From: Chitinophaga pinensis
Lineage (GTDB): Bacteria > Bacteroidota > Bacteroidia > Chitinophagales > Chitinophagaceae
Direction of reading: 5' to 3'
Length of the DNA stretch: 64,000 bases
NCBI GenBank assembly: GCA_902167325.1
Contig: LR632930.1
Coordinates: 1,674,001-1,738,000 of the forward strand
Of this stretch, positions 54,720-62,064 are shown piece by piece. The notes below the pieces were generated by a model. That model was not told where the DNA came from and ran no database searches. It worked only from the letters and a program-made list of their open reading frames with translations. The position numbers and the translations under genes were made by a program. Within the stretch, counting starts at the first letter, position 1. Every line of letters starts with the position of its first letter.

Positions 54720-55880
54720 ATGGAAATCTCACAGCTGATCCCGCACGTCGAAGCACTCATCTTTGCCGCTGACCGGCCCCTGCCGGCTGCCGACATCCTG
54801 GAGTTGCTGAATAATGCGCTCGCCTTCCTTGAAGACCGCGCCACGCCGGAGCAGGTAGCAGCTGCCATTGAGGCTATCCAGGAAAAATACAACTCCGAAT
54901 TCTACGCTTTCAGCGTCCGCGAAAGCGGCGGCGGCTACCAGTTCCTCACCAAAAGGGATTATTACCAGACCGTTGCCCAGATCAATGGGGAGAAGTTCCT
55001 TAAACGGCTTTCAACGGCTGCTTTGGAAACGCTCGCCATCATCGCTTACAAACAACCCATCTCCAAAGGGGAAATCGAACATATACGCGGTGTAAGTACC
55101 GACTACTCCATCACCAAACTGCTGGAAAAGGAACTGATCATCATTTCCGGCCGTTCTGAAGAACTGCCCGGCAAACCCCTGTTATACTCCACTTCCAAAG
55201 CCTTTATGGACTATTTCGGCCTCAATTCTCCGAAAGATCTGCCCAAACTTAAGGAAGTGTTCGAAGAAGACTTTGTACCGCCTACCCAGCTTACCCTCGA
55301 AGCAGTGGAAAACCTGGAGGTGGATGAAGAAGTGCTCTCCGATGGCCAGTTAATTGTTACTGAATCGGGTGAGCTTACCGAAACAACCACTATTCTCATG
55401 GAAGACGAACCTTCCGAAGAACATACTGCAGGTGCTCCCGAAGCCTCTGCCGGCTCCGGTGATGACGGCGGGGAAGACGATAATGATGAAGACGCCCATG
55501 CTTCCGGCAATAGTGCCGGTGGCGATCCTGAAATGGCTGACAGTGGAGACGATCTCGAGGATGAACTGGATGAAGACGGAGAGGTGGAAGCCATGCTGAG
55601 CGATGATAAGAAAGATGGTGGTGATGCCGAAGAAGAAACGGATGAGGATGACGAAGAAGAGGAAGATGATGATGATGACGATGATGATGATGACGAAGAC
55701 GAGGTAGAGGAGGATGAAGAAGCAGCAGCAGTCAAACCCATTCCATTCGAAGAAGATCCTTACAACGCCAACGATGCAGAAAAGGCAGATGATGAAGAGC
55801 AAGCCATAGAAGATGCCGACGACAGCCTCAATGATGAAGAGGACGAAGGGGAAGATGAAGAGGGCCGGGAGGGGAAATAG
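54720..55880 (+). CDS. scpB: Segregation and condensation protein B with acidic tail
   Basis: Residues 1-190 of this 386-aa protein are a normal ScpB with two winged helices: QLIPHVEALIFAADRPLPAA, LETLAIIAYKQPISKGEIEH, RGVSTDYSITKLLEKELIII and GKPLLYSTSKAFMDYFGLNS. ScpB with ScpA and SMC forms the bacterial condensin. From about residue 215 the chain is almost only Asp, Glu, Ser, Gly and Ala, with an uninterrupted acidic run near residue 320; common ScpB proteins end near 190-200 residues. The tail is coded by GAT/GAC/GAA repeats. Confidence 0.93.
   Translation: MEISQLIPHVEALIFAADRPLPAADILELLNNALAFLEDRATPEQVAAAIEAIQEKYNSEFYAFSVRESGGGYQFLTKRDYYQTVAQINGEKFLKRLSTAALETLAIIAYKQPISKGEIEHIRGVSTDYSITKLLEKELIIISGRSEELPGKPLLYSTSKAFMDYFGLNSPKDLPKLKEVFEEDFVPPTQLTLEAVENLEVDEEVLSDGQLIVTESGELTETTTILMEDEPSEEHTAGAPEASAGSGDDGGEDDNDEDAHASGNSAGGDPEMADSGDDLEDELDEDGEVEAMLSDDKKDGGDAEEETDEDDEEEEDDDDDDDDDDEDEVEEDEEAAAVKPIPFEEDPYNANDAEKADDEEQAIEDADDSLNDEEDEGEDEEGREGK
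55663..55715 (+). repeat. GAT/GAC/GAA trinucleotide repeat in scpB
   Basis: The region is a run of GAT, GAC and GAA codons coding for Asp and Glu. Pure GAT tracts of four occur twice. Such a tract can change length by slippage in steps of three bases without breaking the frame. Confidence 0.7.
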
Positions 55881-55937
55881 CTGATATTCAGCAAATTGGC
55901 TATTGAAAATATTCAACTTTAAAAATGAAATATTTCA

Positions 55938-55945
55938 TACCTTTG
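55938..55945 (+). promoter_or_regulatory. -7 element for the toxin-antitoxin operon
   Basis: TACCTTTG matches TAnnTTTG and lies 22 bp before the antitoxin ATG. An inverted repeat ATGAAATATTTCAT at 55925..55938 lies directly upstream and overlaps its first base, a possible autorepression site. Confidence 0.55.
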
Positions 55946-55967
55946 TAGTGGAATAAACAGATTTAAT

Positions 55968-56411
55968 ATGCCTGCCGCCACCATTGCTTTACAAAAGGAA
56001 AAATACTCCGTGTTGCACCGCTTCATGGGCCTTGAACTGGGGAACCTTTACCGCCTGGTAACCTCGGCACACAAAGGCGTGAAAACCAAGGTTTTCTATG
56101 ACTTTGCGGAAACCATTAAAATGCCTGAGAAAGAGCTGGCGGGCATCATCAATCTTTCTGCACGTACCATCAGCAACTATAAGGAGCACCAGAAACTGCT
56201 GGAACCCATCTACAGTGAACACCTCCTCAAACTCATTGCCCTTTACGAAAAAGGAGAATCCATCTTCGGTACCGTGGACGAATTCAGTTACTGGTTGAAG
56301 AAACCTTTCTGGAACGCCCGGGAAACGCCTATGGACTGGCTGGTAACCCCCGGTGGGGTCGACATCATTGCCGAGGAGCTGGACAAGCTCGCCGAAGGCT
56401 ATCCTGTTTAA
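55968..56411 (+). CDS. Xre/MbcA/ParS-type antitoxin of a RES system
   Basis: The 147-aa product has a helix-turn-helix-like middle part (MPEKELAGIINLSARTISNY) and a C-terminal toxin-binding domain of the MbcA/ParS/Xre type (DUF2384; LLKLIALYEKGESIFGTVDE, FSYWLKKPFWNARETPMDWL). It precedes the RES toxin gene by 14 bp, the classical order, and should bind the toxin and repress the operon. Confidence 0.88.
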   Translation: MPAATIALQKEKYSVLHRFMGLELGNLYRLVTSAHKGVKTKVFYDFAETIKMPEKELAGIINLSARTISNYKEHQKLLEPIYSEHLLKLIALYEKGESIFGTVDEFSYWLKKPFWNARETPMDWLVTPGGVDIIAEELDKLAEGYPV

Positions 56412-56425
56412 CGCCCACTTTTTTT

Positions 56426-56896
56426 ATGCTGGTATTCCGAATCACCCATAAACAATACAGTCAGAATTTATACGCCTCCGGTATTAAAGGCCGCTGGAAC
56501 GGGACCGGCCGTAAGGTGATCTACTGTGCCGAATCCATCTCCCTTGCATTCCTCGAAAATATGATACGCCGCCAGGGCGTGGGATTCAATCATGATTTTA
56601 AGATCATGATCATTGAGCTACCCGACGATCTCGAGGTTTCTGTCATCAGGCCGGATCAGTTGCCCCCGAAATGGCGCGATTTTAAGGATTATGGCCATTG
56701 CCAGCCCCTCGGCAACAAGTGGTTCGATGAAGGGCTGACCCCTGTACTTAAAGTACCTTCTGCAGTACTACCGGAGTCATCTAACTACGTTCTGCATACA
56801 CTTCACTCCGCTTTCCGCCGGATCCGGCTCATCGAAACCACCGACCTGGTGCCCGACGAGCGCATCGAGGATATCCTCAAAAAGTACCCCCACTAA
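56426..56896 (+). CDS. RES-domain toxin (NAD+ phosphorylase type)
   Basis: The 156-aa product is a RES domain: MLVFRITHKQYSQNLYASGI, KGRWNGTGRKVIYCAES with Arg 23, SISLAFLENMIRR with Glu 44, and a Ser in the later LPESSNYVLH. RES toxins of this type degrade NAD+ and stop growth when not held by the antitoxin. All expected motif residues are present, so it looks intact. Confidence 0.92.
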   Translation: MLVFRITHKQYSQNLYASGIKGRWNGTGRKVIYCAESISLAFLENMIRRQGVGFNHDFKIMIIELPDDLEVSVIRPDQLPPKWRDFKDYGHCQPLGNKWFDEGLTPVLKVPSAVLPESSNYVLHTLHSAFRRIRLIETTDLVPDERIEDILKKYPH

Positions 56897-56908
56897 AGGG
56901 TTGCTGCA

Positions 56909-56957
56909 ATTTCATCGCCGGTATTTACATTTCATCGCCTTTTCATGCATTTCATCG
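56909..56957 (+). promoter_or_regulatory. Three 9-bp direct repeats, probable LytTR binding sites
   Basis: ATTTCATCG occurs at 56909, 56929 and 56949, exactly 20 bp from start to start. Two helical turns between 9-bp direct repeats is the layout of AgrA/LytTR-type sites. The last repeat ends 30 bp before the -7 element of the LytTR gene. Confidence 0.7.
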
Positions 56958-56987
56958 ATTTATTCCAGCCCCTCAGTAAGCAGTAGC

Positions 56988-57026
56988 TACATTTGAGAAC
57001 AATCCATGCTTATCTAAAGTGTTCTC
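56988..57026 (+). promoter_or_regulatory. -7 element and leader hairpin of the LytTR gene
   Basis: TACATTTG at 56988..56995 matches TAnnTTTG, but no -33 TTTG stands 19 bp upstream, as in promoters that need an activator. GAGAAC at 56995..57000 and GTTCTC at 57021..57026 can pair across a 20-nt loop just before the ATG. Confidence 0.55.
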
Positions 57027-57029
57027 ATC

Positions 57030-57509
57030 ATGAAGATTCTCATCAACGAAACCGAAACTATTGCAGCGCAGAAGCTGAGAGAAATGATCGCCACCATTGA
57101 CCCCGATGTGGAGATACTACAGTTCAACAGCCAGGTAGACCGCCTGCTGTCCAGCCTGCGCAACACACAAACCGTTCAGCGCTACCTCGTACGCAGCGGT
57201 ACCCGCCTCATTTCCGTGGCTATTCAGGACATCGCGTTTTTCTATATCCGCGACCGGATGGCCTGTATCCGTACCCATCAGAACACGGACCATTTCATCG
57301 ATAAAAGCCTCGATGACATCGCCAATGAGCTTGACCCCCACGATTATTTCCGCCTCAACCGCCAATGTATCGTGCACTACCGCAGCATCGTAAAGGTGCA
57401 GGCCTGGTTCAACGGTAAGCTGAAGGTGCAGGTGAAGCCCACACTGGAAGAAGATGTGATCGTGAGCCGCCTCCGTGCCCCGGATTTCAGGAAATGGCTG
57501 GGCGAATAA
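57030..57509 (+). CDS. LytTR-domain DNA-binding protein with reduced receiver
   Basis: The 159-aa product has a LytTR domain at about 53-157: RYLVRSGTRLISVAIQDIAF, FYIRDRMACIRTHQ, FIDKSLDDIANELDPHDYFR and NRQCIVHYRSIVKVQAWFNG. The first 45 residues (MKILINETETIAAQKLREMI) look like the first strand and helix of a receiver domain, but the Asp phosphorylation site and the rest are missing. It probably binds DNA without phosphorylation control; the direct repeats upstream suggest that it regulates itself. Confidence 0.88.
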   Translation: MKILINETETIAAQKLREMIATIDPDVEILQFNSQVDRLLSSLRNTQTVQRYLVRSGTRLISVAIQDIAFFYIRDRMACIRTHQNTDHFIDKSLDDIANELDPHDYFRLNRQCIVHYRSIVKVQAWFNGKLKVQVKPTLEEDVIVSRLRAPDFRKWLGE

Positions 57510-57660
57510 CTGACGGAAGAATTTCGCGGATATTTTACCCGGCACGTTGATGAGCACTGTTACCCCCAAACGGCCGTAGTTCCGCCATCTTTACCATCTC
57601 TGCATTAATTCCCTCCAAGGCAATCCATGCCAGAACAATTGCCATATAACCAGTAAAGCA

Positions 57661-57693
57661 AAAGCGGCCGCTCCGGAATGGAACGGCCGCTTT
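57661..57693 (-). terminator. Terminator of cassette 2
   Basis: AAAGCGGCCG and CGGCCGCTTT pair over 10 bp around a 13-nt loop. The left 14 bases AAAGCGGCCGCTCC are identical to those of the terminator at 59842..59855. Confidence 0.8.
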
Positions 57694-57720
57694 CTTATTG
57701 CCAGGGGCAGTGCTTTGCAT

Positions 57721-58179
57721 TTAATGTTGTTCGGACGTGCTACGTTGTTTCCGTTGTCCGGCGAGATCATTTCCATACTGTTGGAGAAGTGTTCCCGTTA
57801 TCGCAAGTACCGTAAAACATGCGTTGAAAACAATGTGTGCAGGGTATCCCATCTGCCCTAAAATTCCACCACAGGAGCATGGAATGTTGACGTAGAATAA
57901 ATACAGCACGCTCATATATACCGTAAAAAGCAGCATCAGAAAAGAAGAAAGGAAAAATCCATACAGCCGCGTAGCCGGGAAGGCCAGCATAAACGCCGCA
58001 GTCAGTTCTGTAACAATCACAAAAAGAGCAGTCAGTAAATGCGGCACATTGGCGAGGAGCGGGGATTGGGAGATATCCACCCGGAACTGCCCGAAATCCA
58101 TGGCTTTCATGGAGGCTGCATAAATAAAAAGCGTGCATAGCAGGTAGGCGATAAATTGGAGGAGGAGATCTTTCTTCAT
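57721..58179 (-). CDS. MauE/DoxX-like membrane protein (cassette 2)
   Basis: The 152-aa protein has four membrane helices and the sequence LYLFYVNIPCSCGGILGQMG, whose CSCGG cysteines recall MauE-type redox-associated membrane proteins. Methylamine dehydrogenase MauE is needed for disulfide-containing enzyme maturation. It starts within the stop of the propeller gene (ATGA overlap), so both are translated together. The paralogue at 60498 has the same motif. Confidence 0.82.
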   Translation of the reverse strand: MKKDLLLQFIAYLLCTLFIYAASMKAMDFGQFRVDISQSPLLANVPHLLTALFVIVTELTAAFMLAFPATRLYGFFLSSFLMLLFTVYMSVLYLFYVNIPCSCGGILGQMGYPAHIVFNACFTVLAITGTLLQQYGNDLAGQRKQRSTSEQH

Positions 58180-59180
58180 GGCAGGTTAAGTTGAAAGATG
58201 ATACATTGGTTGTCGTATGCTGCATACAGTTTCCCGTTTTCCACCTGAATGTGGTGGGCACTGCGGCGATTGAGTAAAGGAAGCCGAAGGCTGCCCGTGT
58301 ATTCGCCGCCGGGCAAACGGTATACATCCACTTCAGGGCCATTGAACGTTTCTGTTCCGGATACTGCAGAGGAAAGCATGTAGAAATATTTGCCGTCAGT
58401 TGCTCCGCTGTTGTTAATGAACATGGTTTTGCTGGAAATAGAATGGCCGTTTTGATGGCGGATGATGGTATTAATGGGCGGGGTACGATCTATGGTCTGG
58501 AATGTGGAAGTCTTGCCGGTGGCGGGATCCCAGCAGATCATGTCTGCATTGTGCGTTTGCGCGAAAATGATATGGCTGTTGCCCGGAGAACGAACGATGT
58601 GCCCGTCTGCTACCAGTCCTGCATCATCAAATTGCGGGAAACGGTGCAGGGTAATGGATTGCGTAGCGTCTGGGTAGTTGACCAGCCGGAGTTCCGATTG
58701 TTTGGTTTTCTTATTGTAATGCTGGATGAAATACTGACCGTTCTGCAGGCGCGTACCACGGAAGAGGCGTGGCGATTTGGTGGAAATGGAATCTGGCAGC
58801 GGATTTGAGCCGTTGAAATGAAAGATGGTCTGTTGATTACCCGTGAAGAGCCAGGCACCGGAACTGTCGACCTGTATCGAAGTGGGTATTTCCCCGAAAT
58901 AGGGCCTGGCTTTAGCGAAAGGGATTCCCGTAGTGGATGGGCCTGTTCTGTATAAGGTTCCATCGCCCTGGTTCCAGGTATATAATTCGTTGTTGAAGAC
59001 ACAGAATGCATGGATGCCGCCAGGCACCGCTATGGTGTCTATAGGCGAAGCGGAGCAGCGGGTATATTGGCGGGGAATGGCGGTAGCGATGGATTCATGG
59101 TCGGATCGCGGAATGAGGATCATAAATACGCAAGCCACGGCTGCAAACACCATGAACAAGCCTATGAAGATTTTTTTCAT
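58176..59180 (-). CDS. Anchored propeller-like protein (cassette 2)
   Basis: The 334-aa product has one N-terminal membrane helix (IFIGLFMVFAAVACVFMILI) and repeated short beta motifs such as NNELYTWNQGDGTLYRTG, SIQVDSSGAWLFTGNQQTIF and DGKYFYMLSSAVSGTETFNG, ending KLYAAYDNQCIIFQLNLP. This pattern resembles a TolB-like six-bladed propeller. It is clearly related to the product of 60928..61941 (shared FQTIDRT, SISSKT, LSSAVSG-type motifs). The function is unknown. Confidence 0.75.
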   Translation of the reverse strand: MKKIFIGLFMVFAAVACVFMILIPRSDHESIATAIPRQYTRCSASPIDTIAVPGGIHAFCVFNNELYTWNQGDGTLYRTGPSTTGIPFAKARPYFGEIPTSIQVDSSGAWLFTGNQQTIFHFNGSNPLPDSISTKSPRLFRGTRLQNGQYFIQHYNKKTKQSELRLVNYPDATQSITLHRFPQFDDAGLVADGHIVRSPGNSHIIFAQTHNADMICWDPATGKTSTFQTIDRTPPINTIIRHQNGHSISSKTMFINNSGATDGKYFYMLSSAVSGTETFNGPEVDVYRLPGGEYTGSLRLPLLNRRSAHHIQVENGKLYAAYDNQCIIFQLNLP

Positions 59181-59206
59181 GAAACTATATAGAGGATTAG
59201 AAGAGA

Positions 59207-59234
59207 ATGCCGGCCATCATGGGATGGCCGGCAT
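59207..59234 (-). terminator. Intercistronic hairpin, small-protein gene / propeller gene (cassette 2)
   Basis: Perfect 12-bp arms ATGCCGGCCATC and GATGGCCGGCAT around a 4-nt loop. It stands at the same place as the hairpin at 61960 in cassette 1. There is no T run, so it is more likely an mRNA-stabilising or attenuating stem than a full terminator. Confidence 0.55.
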
Positions 59235-59242
59235 GTGTTGGG

Positions 59243-59452
59243 TTATTTTTTAAGTGGAACTAAAGAGAACTGGCATTCCCGATAGTTTAACACCATCGGG
59301 CCCCATTCTACCCTGCCATATAAGTCCAGGGAGCAGACATTGGCGTTTACATTGCAGCATTTGATTTCAATCAGAGAATTGGCGCGGAGGATGGTAGTAA
59401 GGCCAAGTCCTGCACAGATGCAGAGGCCCAGCAAGAGCATTGAACGTTTCAT
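59243..59452 (-). CDS. Small secreted four-cysteine protein (cassette 2, second)
   Basis: The 69-aa product starts KRSMLLLGLCICAGLGLTTI, a signal peptide, then ANSLIEIKCCNVNANVC, and GPMVLNYREC near the end. It shares the pattern CC(N/D), a single Cys 5-6 residues later, GP, and a last Cys with five other small proteins of this region. No known family could be assigned; size and location recall Bacteroidota short secreted families such as NVEALA or DUF6520. Confidence 0.7.
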   Translation of the reverse strand: MKRSMLLLGLCICAGLGLTTILRANSLIEIKCCNVNANVCSLDLYGRVEWGPMVLNYRECQFSLVPLKK

Positions 59453-59510
59453 TCGATGATTTTAAGTGAGGGGAAAAATGAGGTGTTGGATGTGTGATGA
59501 AAGATGGTGT

Positions 59511-59684
59511 TTAATAGCAATTACGGGGGCCAAGGATAAACTCACCATGTTCAGTAAAACCGCAGATGTCGCTTATGTCATCATTACAGCATCTTTTGGG
59601 GAGTGATGTATTTGCTTTGATGATTGCGGTTATACCGCAGGCGAGCATCATACTTAAACCGAAGAGTAAAAGGGAGCGTTTCAT
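59511..59684 (-). CDS. Small secreted four-cysteine protein, 57 aa (cassette 2, first)
   Basis: I found this gene by translating the gap: ATG at 59684, TAA at 59511. The product begins MKRSLLLFGLSMMLACGITA, then IIKANTSLPKRCCNDDISDI, CGFTEHGEFILGPRNCY. It has a signal peptide and the CCN-x5-C-x-GP-x-C pattern of its neighbours, and is the shortest member. A -7 element lies about 97 bp upstream. Confidence 0.72.
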   Translation of the reverse strand: MKRSLLLFGLSMMLACGITAIIKANTSLPKRCCNDDISDICGFTEHGEFILGPRNCY

Positions 59685-59780
59685 ATGTATGTTTTAAGTG
59701 TTGAAATGCGATTGGGGTGATGCCTGTATCTCAGTATGGTGGCTACATTCAGCAGTTGTTAGCCGTGTAATAGATTGTTT

Positions 59781-59788
59781 CAAATATA
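59781..59788 (-). promoter_or_regulatory. -7 element of cassette 2
   Basis: TATATTTG on the minus strand matches TAnnTTTG and lies 97 bp before the first small gene of cassette 2. No clear -33 element was seen. Confidence 0.4.
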
Positions 59789-59838
59789 ACAGAATCTCCT
59801 ATGCAGCTACACTACATAAACATGTGGCAATGGAGCAT

Positions 59839-59876
59839 AAAAAAGCGGCCGCTCCATCAGGAGCGGCCGCTTTTTT
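59839..59876 (-). terminator. Terminator of cassette 1
   Basis: Perfect arms AAAAAAGCGGCCGCTCC and GGAGCGGCCGCTTTTTT, 17 bp, with an ATCA loop. It ends the cassette 1 operon after the DUF1080 gene and shares its core with the terminator at 57661. Confidence 0.9.
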
Positions 59877-59892
59877 TAATATCACGGAAAGC

Positions 59893-60501
59893 CTAGCTTT
59901 TCAGCGCTTTCACCTTAATGTTCTTCCAACGAACCTTGATGCCACCGCCAGAGTGAATCTGGAGGGCAATCTGGCCGTCTTTTGCACCGATCTTCTCATC
60001 GTTCAGGGTGATCATTTCCTGACCATTCAGCCAGGTGGTTACCTGGTTGCCTTTCACCACGATCTTCATCTTGTTCCATTCGCCCATTTTCAGCGCTTTA
60101 TCTTTCTCGGCTTCCGGCTTAATGAGCCATCCGCGGCCATAAGATTCGTAAATGCCACCGCTGTGCTGACCCGGAGGCGCTACTTCAGCCTGCCATCCGG
60201 CAATCTTGGTGCCTTCGAGGGAGGAGTGGAAGAATACGCCGCTGTTGCCGTTGGCTTCCTGTTTGAACTCCACGGTCAGTTCGAAATCTTTGAAAGTTTT
60301 ATCGGTTGCGAGGTAGCCGTATTCTTTATCCGGACCACTTTCACAGATCAGTTCACCATTGTCTACGTACCATTTCTCCGTTCCATGGATCTTCCAGCCG
60401 TCGAGGTTCTTACCGTTGAAGAGTTTCTGAGCCTTTTGCCCGAAAGCCGTACCAGCGGAAAGCAGGGCGATGGCGGCCAGCATCATCAGTTTTGTTTTCA
60501 T
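59893..60501 (-). CDS. DUF1080 protein at the end of cassette 1
   Basis: The 202-aa product has a signal peptide (MKTKLMMLAAIALLSAGTAF) and one DUF1080 domain: QKLFNGKNLDGWKIHGTEKW, NSGVFFHSSLEGTKIAGW, GGIYESYGRGWLIKPE, KMGEWNKMKIVVKGNQVTTW. It begins inside the stop of the MauE gene (ATGA overlap), which implies coupled translation. The upstream open frame to 60912 lies across the MauE gene and was rejected as a start. Confidence 0.88.
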   Translation of the reverse strand: MKTKLMMLAAIALLSAGTAFGQKAQKLFNGKNLDGWKIHGTEKWYVDNGELICESGPDKEYGYLATDKTFKDFELTVEFKQEANGNSGVFFHSSLEGTKIAGWQAEVAPPGQHSGGIYESYGRGWLIKPEAEKDKALKMGEWNKMKIVVKGNQVTTWLNGQEMITLNDEKIGAKDGQIALQIHSGGGIKVRWKNIKVKALKS

Positions 60502-60938
60502 GCTCCTGTAGTTTTTGTGGACGGGTAAGATAGGGAAAAATGTTGTAGAAGTATACCCGTAAATGCCAGAAGGGTGAAAGCGATGTTGAATACAATATGG
60601 GTGGGATAACCCATCTGCCCGAGGATGCCGCCGCAGGAACAGGGGATGTTCGTATAGAAGAAATACAGCACGCTCATATACAGTGAAAAACTGAGCATTA
60701 GGAATGCGGAAAGGTACAGTCCAACCTTCCGTGTGCCCGGCAGTGCTACCAAAATAGCCGCTACCACCTCCGTTACTATGGTTAGTACGCCGGTTACCAC
60801 CGGAGGGATGTTTGCCAGCAGGGGCGATTTGGCGATGTCCAGCTGAAACTGATCGAATTCTATCCCTTTCATCGTAGCGGCGTAAAAGAACAGGATGCTC
60901 AGGCTGAAGCAAATGATTTGCAGGAAATTATTTCTCAT
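60498..60938 (-). CDS. MauE/DoxX-like membrane protein (cassette 1)
   Basis: The 146-aa product has four hydrophobic helices and the same NIPCSCGGILGQMGYPTHIV motif as its paralogue in cassette 2; SPLLANIPPVVTGVLTIVTE is also shared. The ATG at 60938 was chosen because it aligns with the paralogue; it overlaps the propeller gene by 11 bp. It may provide redox chemistry for the cysteine-rich small proteins (inference). Confidence 0.82.
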   Translation of the reverse strand: MRNNFLQIICFSLSILFFYAATMKGIEFDQFQLDIAKSPLLANIPPVVTGVLTIVTEVVAAILVALPGTRKVGLYLSAFLMLSFSLYMSVLYFFYTNIPCSCGGILGQMGYPTHIVFNIAFTLLAFTGILLQHFSLSYPSTKTTGA

Positions 60939-61941
60939 GGATTTGGAGTTGATAAGCGACAATATGTTGTTTGTAAGCAGCATACAACATGCCTTTTTCA
61001 GCTGCAATTAAGCGGGCACGGGATTGGTGAACGGAAGGCAGGTGAAGGCTTCCTGCATACCCGCCGTCTGCCAGCCGGTATACATCCACCTGTGGCACAA
61101 TAGTGGGCTGATTGCCGGATACGGCGGTCGATAGCACGTACAGGTAGTCCCCGTCGGTAGACCCGTCCAGATTAATGAATCGGGTTTTACTGGATATGCT
61201 CCAGGAGTCGCCACCGTGGATAATCGTATTCTCGGGCGCCGTACGGTCGATGGTCTGGAAGGTGCGCAGGCCGGAAGAATCCCAGATATGGATTTCGCTG
61301 TTGTGATGCTGGTAATAAATGACCGGCAGCTGGTTGCCTGCTAAAATGGATTGCCCGTCAGACGCCAGGCCTCCATCGTTTTCATGCGGAAAAGTATACA
61401 GTTGGGAGACAGGCTTCCCGCCATCCCGGTAATCTGCCAGCATGAAACCTGCTTTGTGAATAATGGTGTCGTAGTAATGAGTAAAAACAGTACTGTCTGT
61501 AAGATAGGCGCAGCGGGAAAATGGAAATTTGGCACATGAAAGGGAATCGGGCAGCCCGCCGGTATGTGGGAACCGGAATATCTTTCTCTGGTTAGCGGCA
61601 AAGCAGTAAACACCGGAAGAGTCGACCTGGAATGAAGCCGGTATTTCGGGGAAGTGTACAGCGGTCCGGCCAATTATTACTGCATTCCCCTGCAAAGGAT
61701 CGATCCGGTAAATAAGGCCAGCCTGCTGGTCGAGCGCGTAGGGGATGCCATCATATGCAGCCAGAATATGCACTTCGCCAGGTATCTGGAAGGTATCTGC
61801 AGGAGTTGCGGTAATGTGATTGTATTGCCGTTCAATTGCGGTTCGTGCATGAACAGGCTTGTCGGAGCGGGAAATGAGTGCGATGAAGAGGCCTGCAACT
61901 ACCACGCACAGGAAAATGATCCCTGAAAGCAATTTTTTCAT
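60928..61941 (-). CDS. Anchored propeller-like protein (cassette 1)
   Basis: The 337-aa product has an N-terminal membrane helix (LLSGIIFLCVVVAGLFIALI) and motifs shared with the cassette 2 paralogue: IPASFQVDSSGVYCFAANQR, FQTIDRTAPENTIIHGGDSW, SISSKTRFINLDGSTDGDYL, YVLSTAVSGNQ and LHLPSVHQSRARLIAAEKGM. The beta-rich repeats suggest a six-bladed propeller facing the periplasm. The function is not known. Confidence 0.75.
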   Translation of the reverse strand: MKKLLSGIIFLCVVVAGLFIALISRSDKPVHARTAIERQYNHITATPADTFQIPGEVHILAAYDGIPYALDQQAGLIYRIDPLQGNAVIIGRTAVHFPEIPASFQVDSSGVYCFAANQRKIFRFPHTGGLPDSLSCAKFPFSRCAYLTDSTVFTHYYDTIIHKAGFMLADYRDGGKPVSQLYTFPHENDGGLASDGQSILAGNQLPVIYYQHHNSEIHIWDSSGLRTFQTIDRTAPENTIIHGGDSWSISSKTRFINLDGSTDGDYLYVLSTAVSGNQPTIVPQVDVYRLADGGYAGSLHLPSVHQSRARLIAAEKGMLYAAYKQHIVAYQLQIHEK

Positions 61942-61959
61942 GAGAGGAAATGAATAATT

Positions 61960-61985
61960 GGGGCCGGTGTAGTTACACCGGCCCC
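61960..61985 (-). terminator. Intercistronic hairpin, small-protein gene / propeller gene (cassette 1)
   Basis: Perfect 11-bp arms GGGGCCGGTGT and ACACCGGCCCC around AGTT. No good T run follows on the minus strand. It stands in the same place as the hairpin at 59207 in cassette 2. Confidence 0.55.
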
Positions 61986-62064
61986 GGTGATCGAAACCTG
62001 GCTAATGCCAGGAGCATTCAGGCGACGCTCGTGCAAAGCGCCGGAACTGCATCAAATGCGATCA

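Noticed and set aside
55211..55741. Minus-strand frame coding for a nearly pure Ser protein
   Set aside because: It is the complement of the acidic GAT/GAA repeat of scpB; the Ser run is an artefact.
57661..59876. GCGGCCGC sites as cloning scars
   Set aside because: They are the cores of perfect terminator stems after native operons, so a natural origin is the simpler reading.
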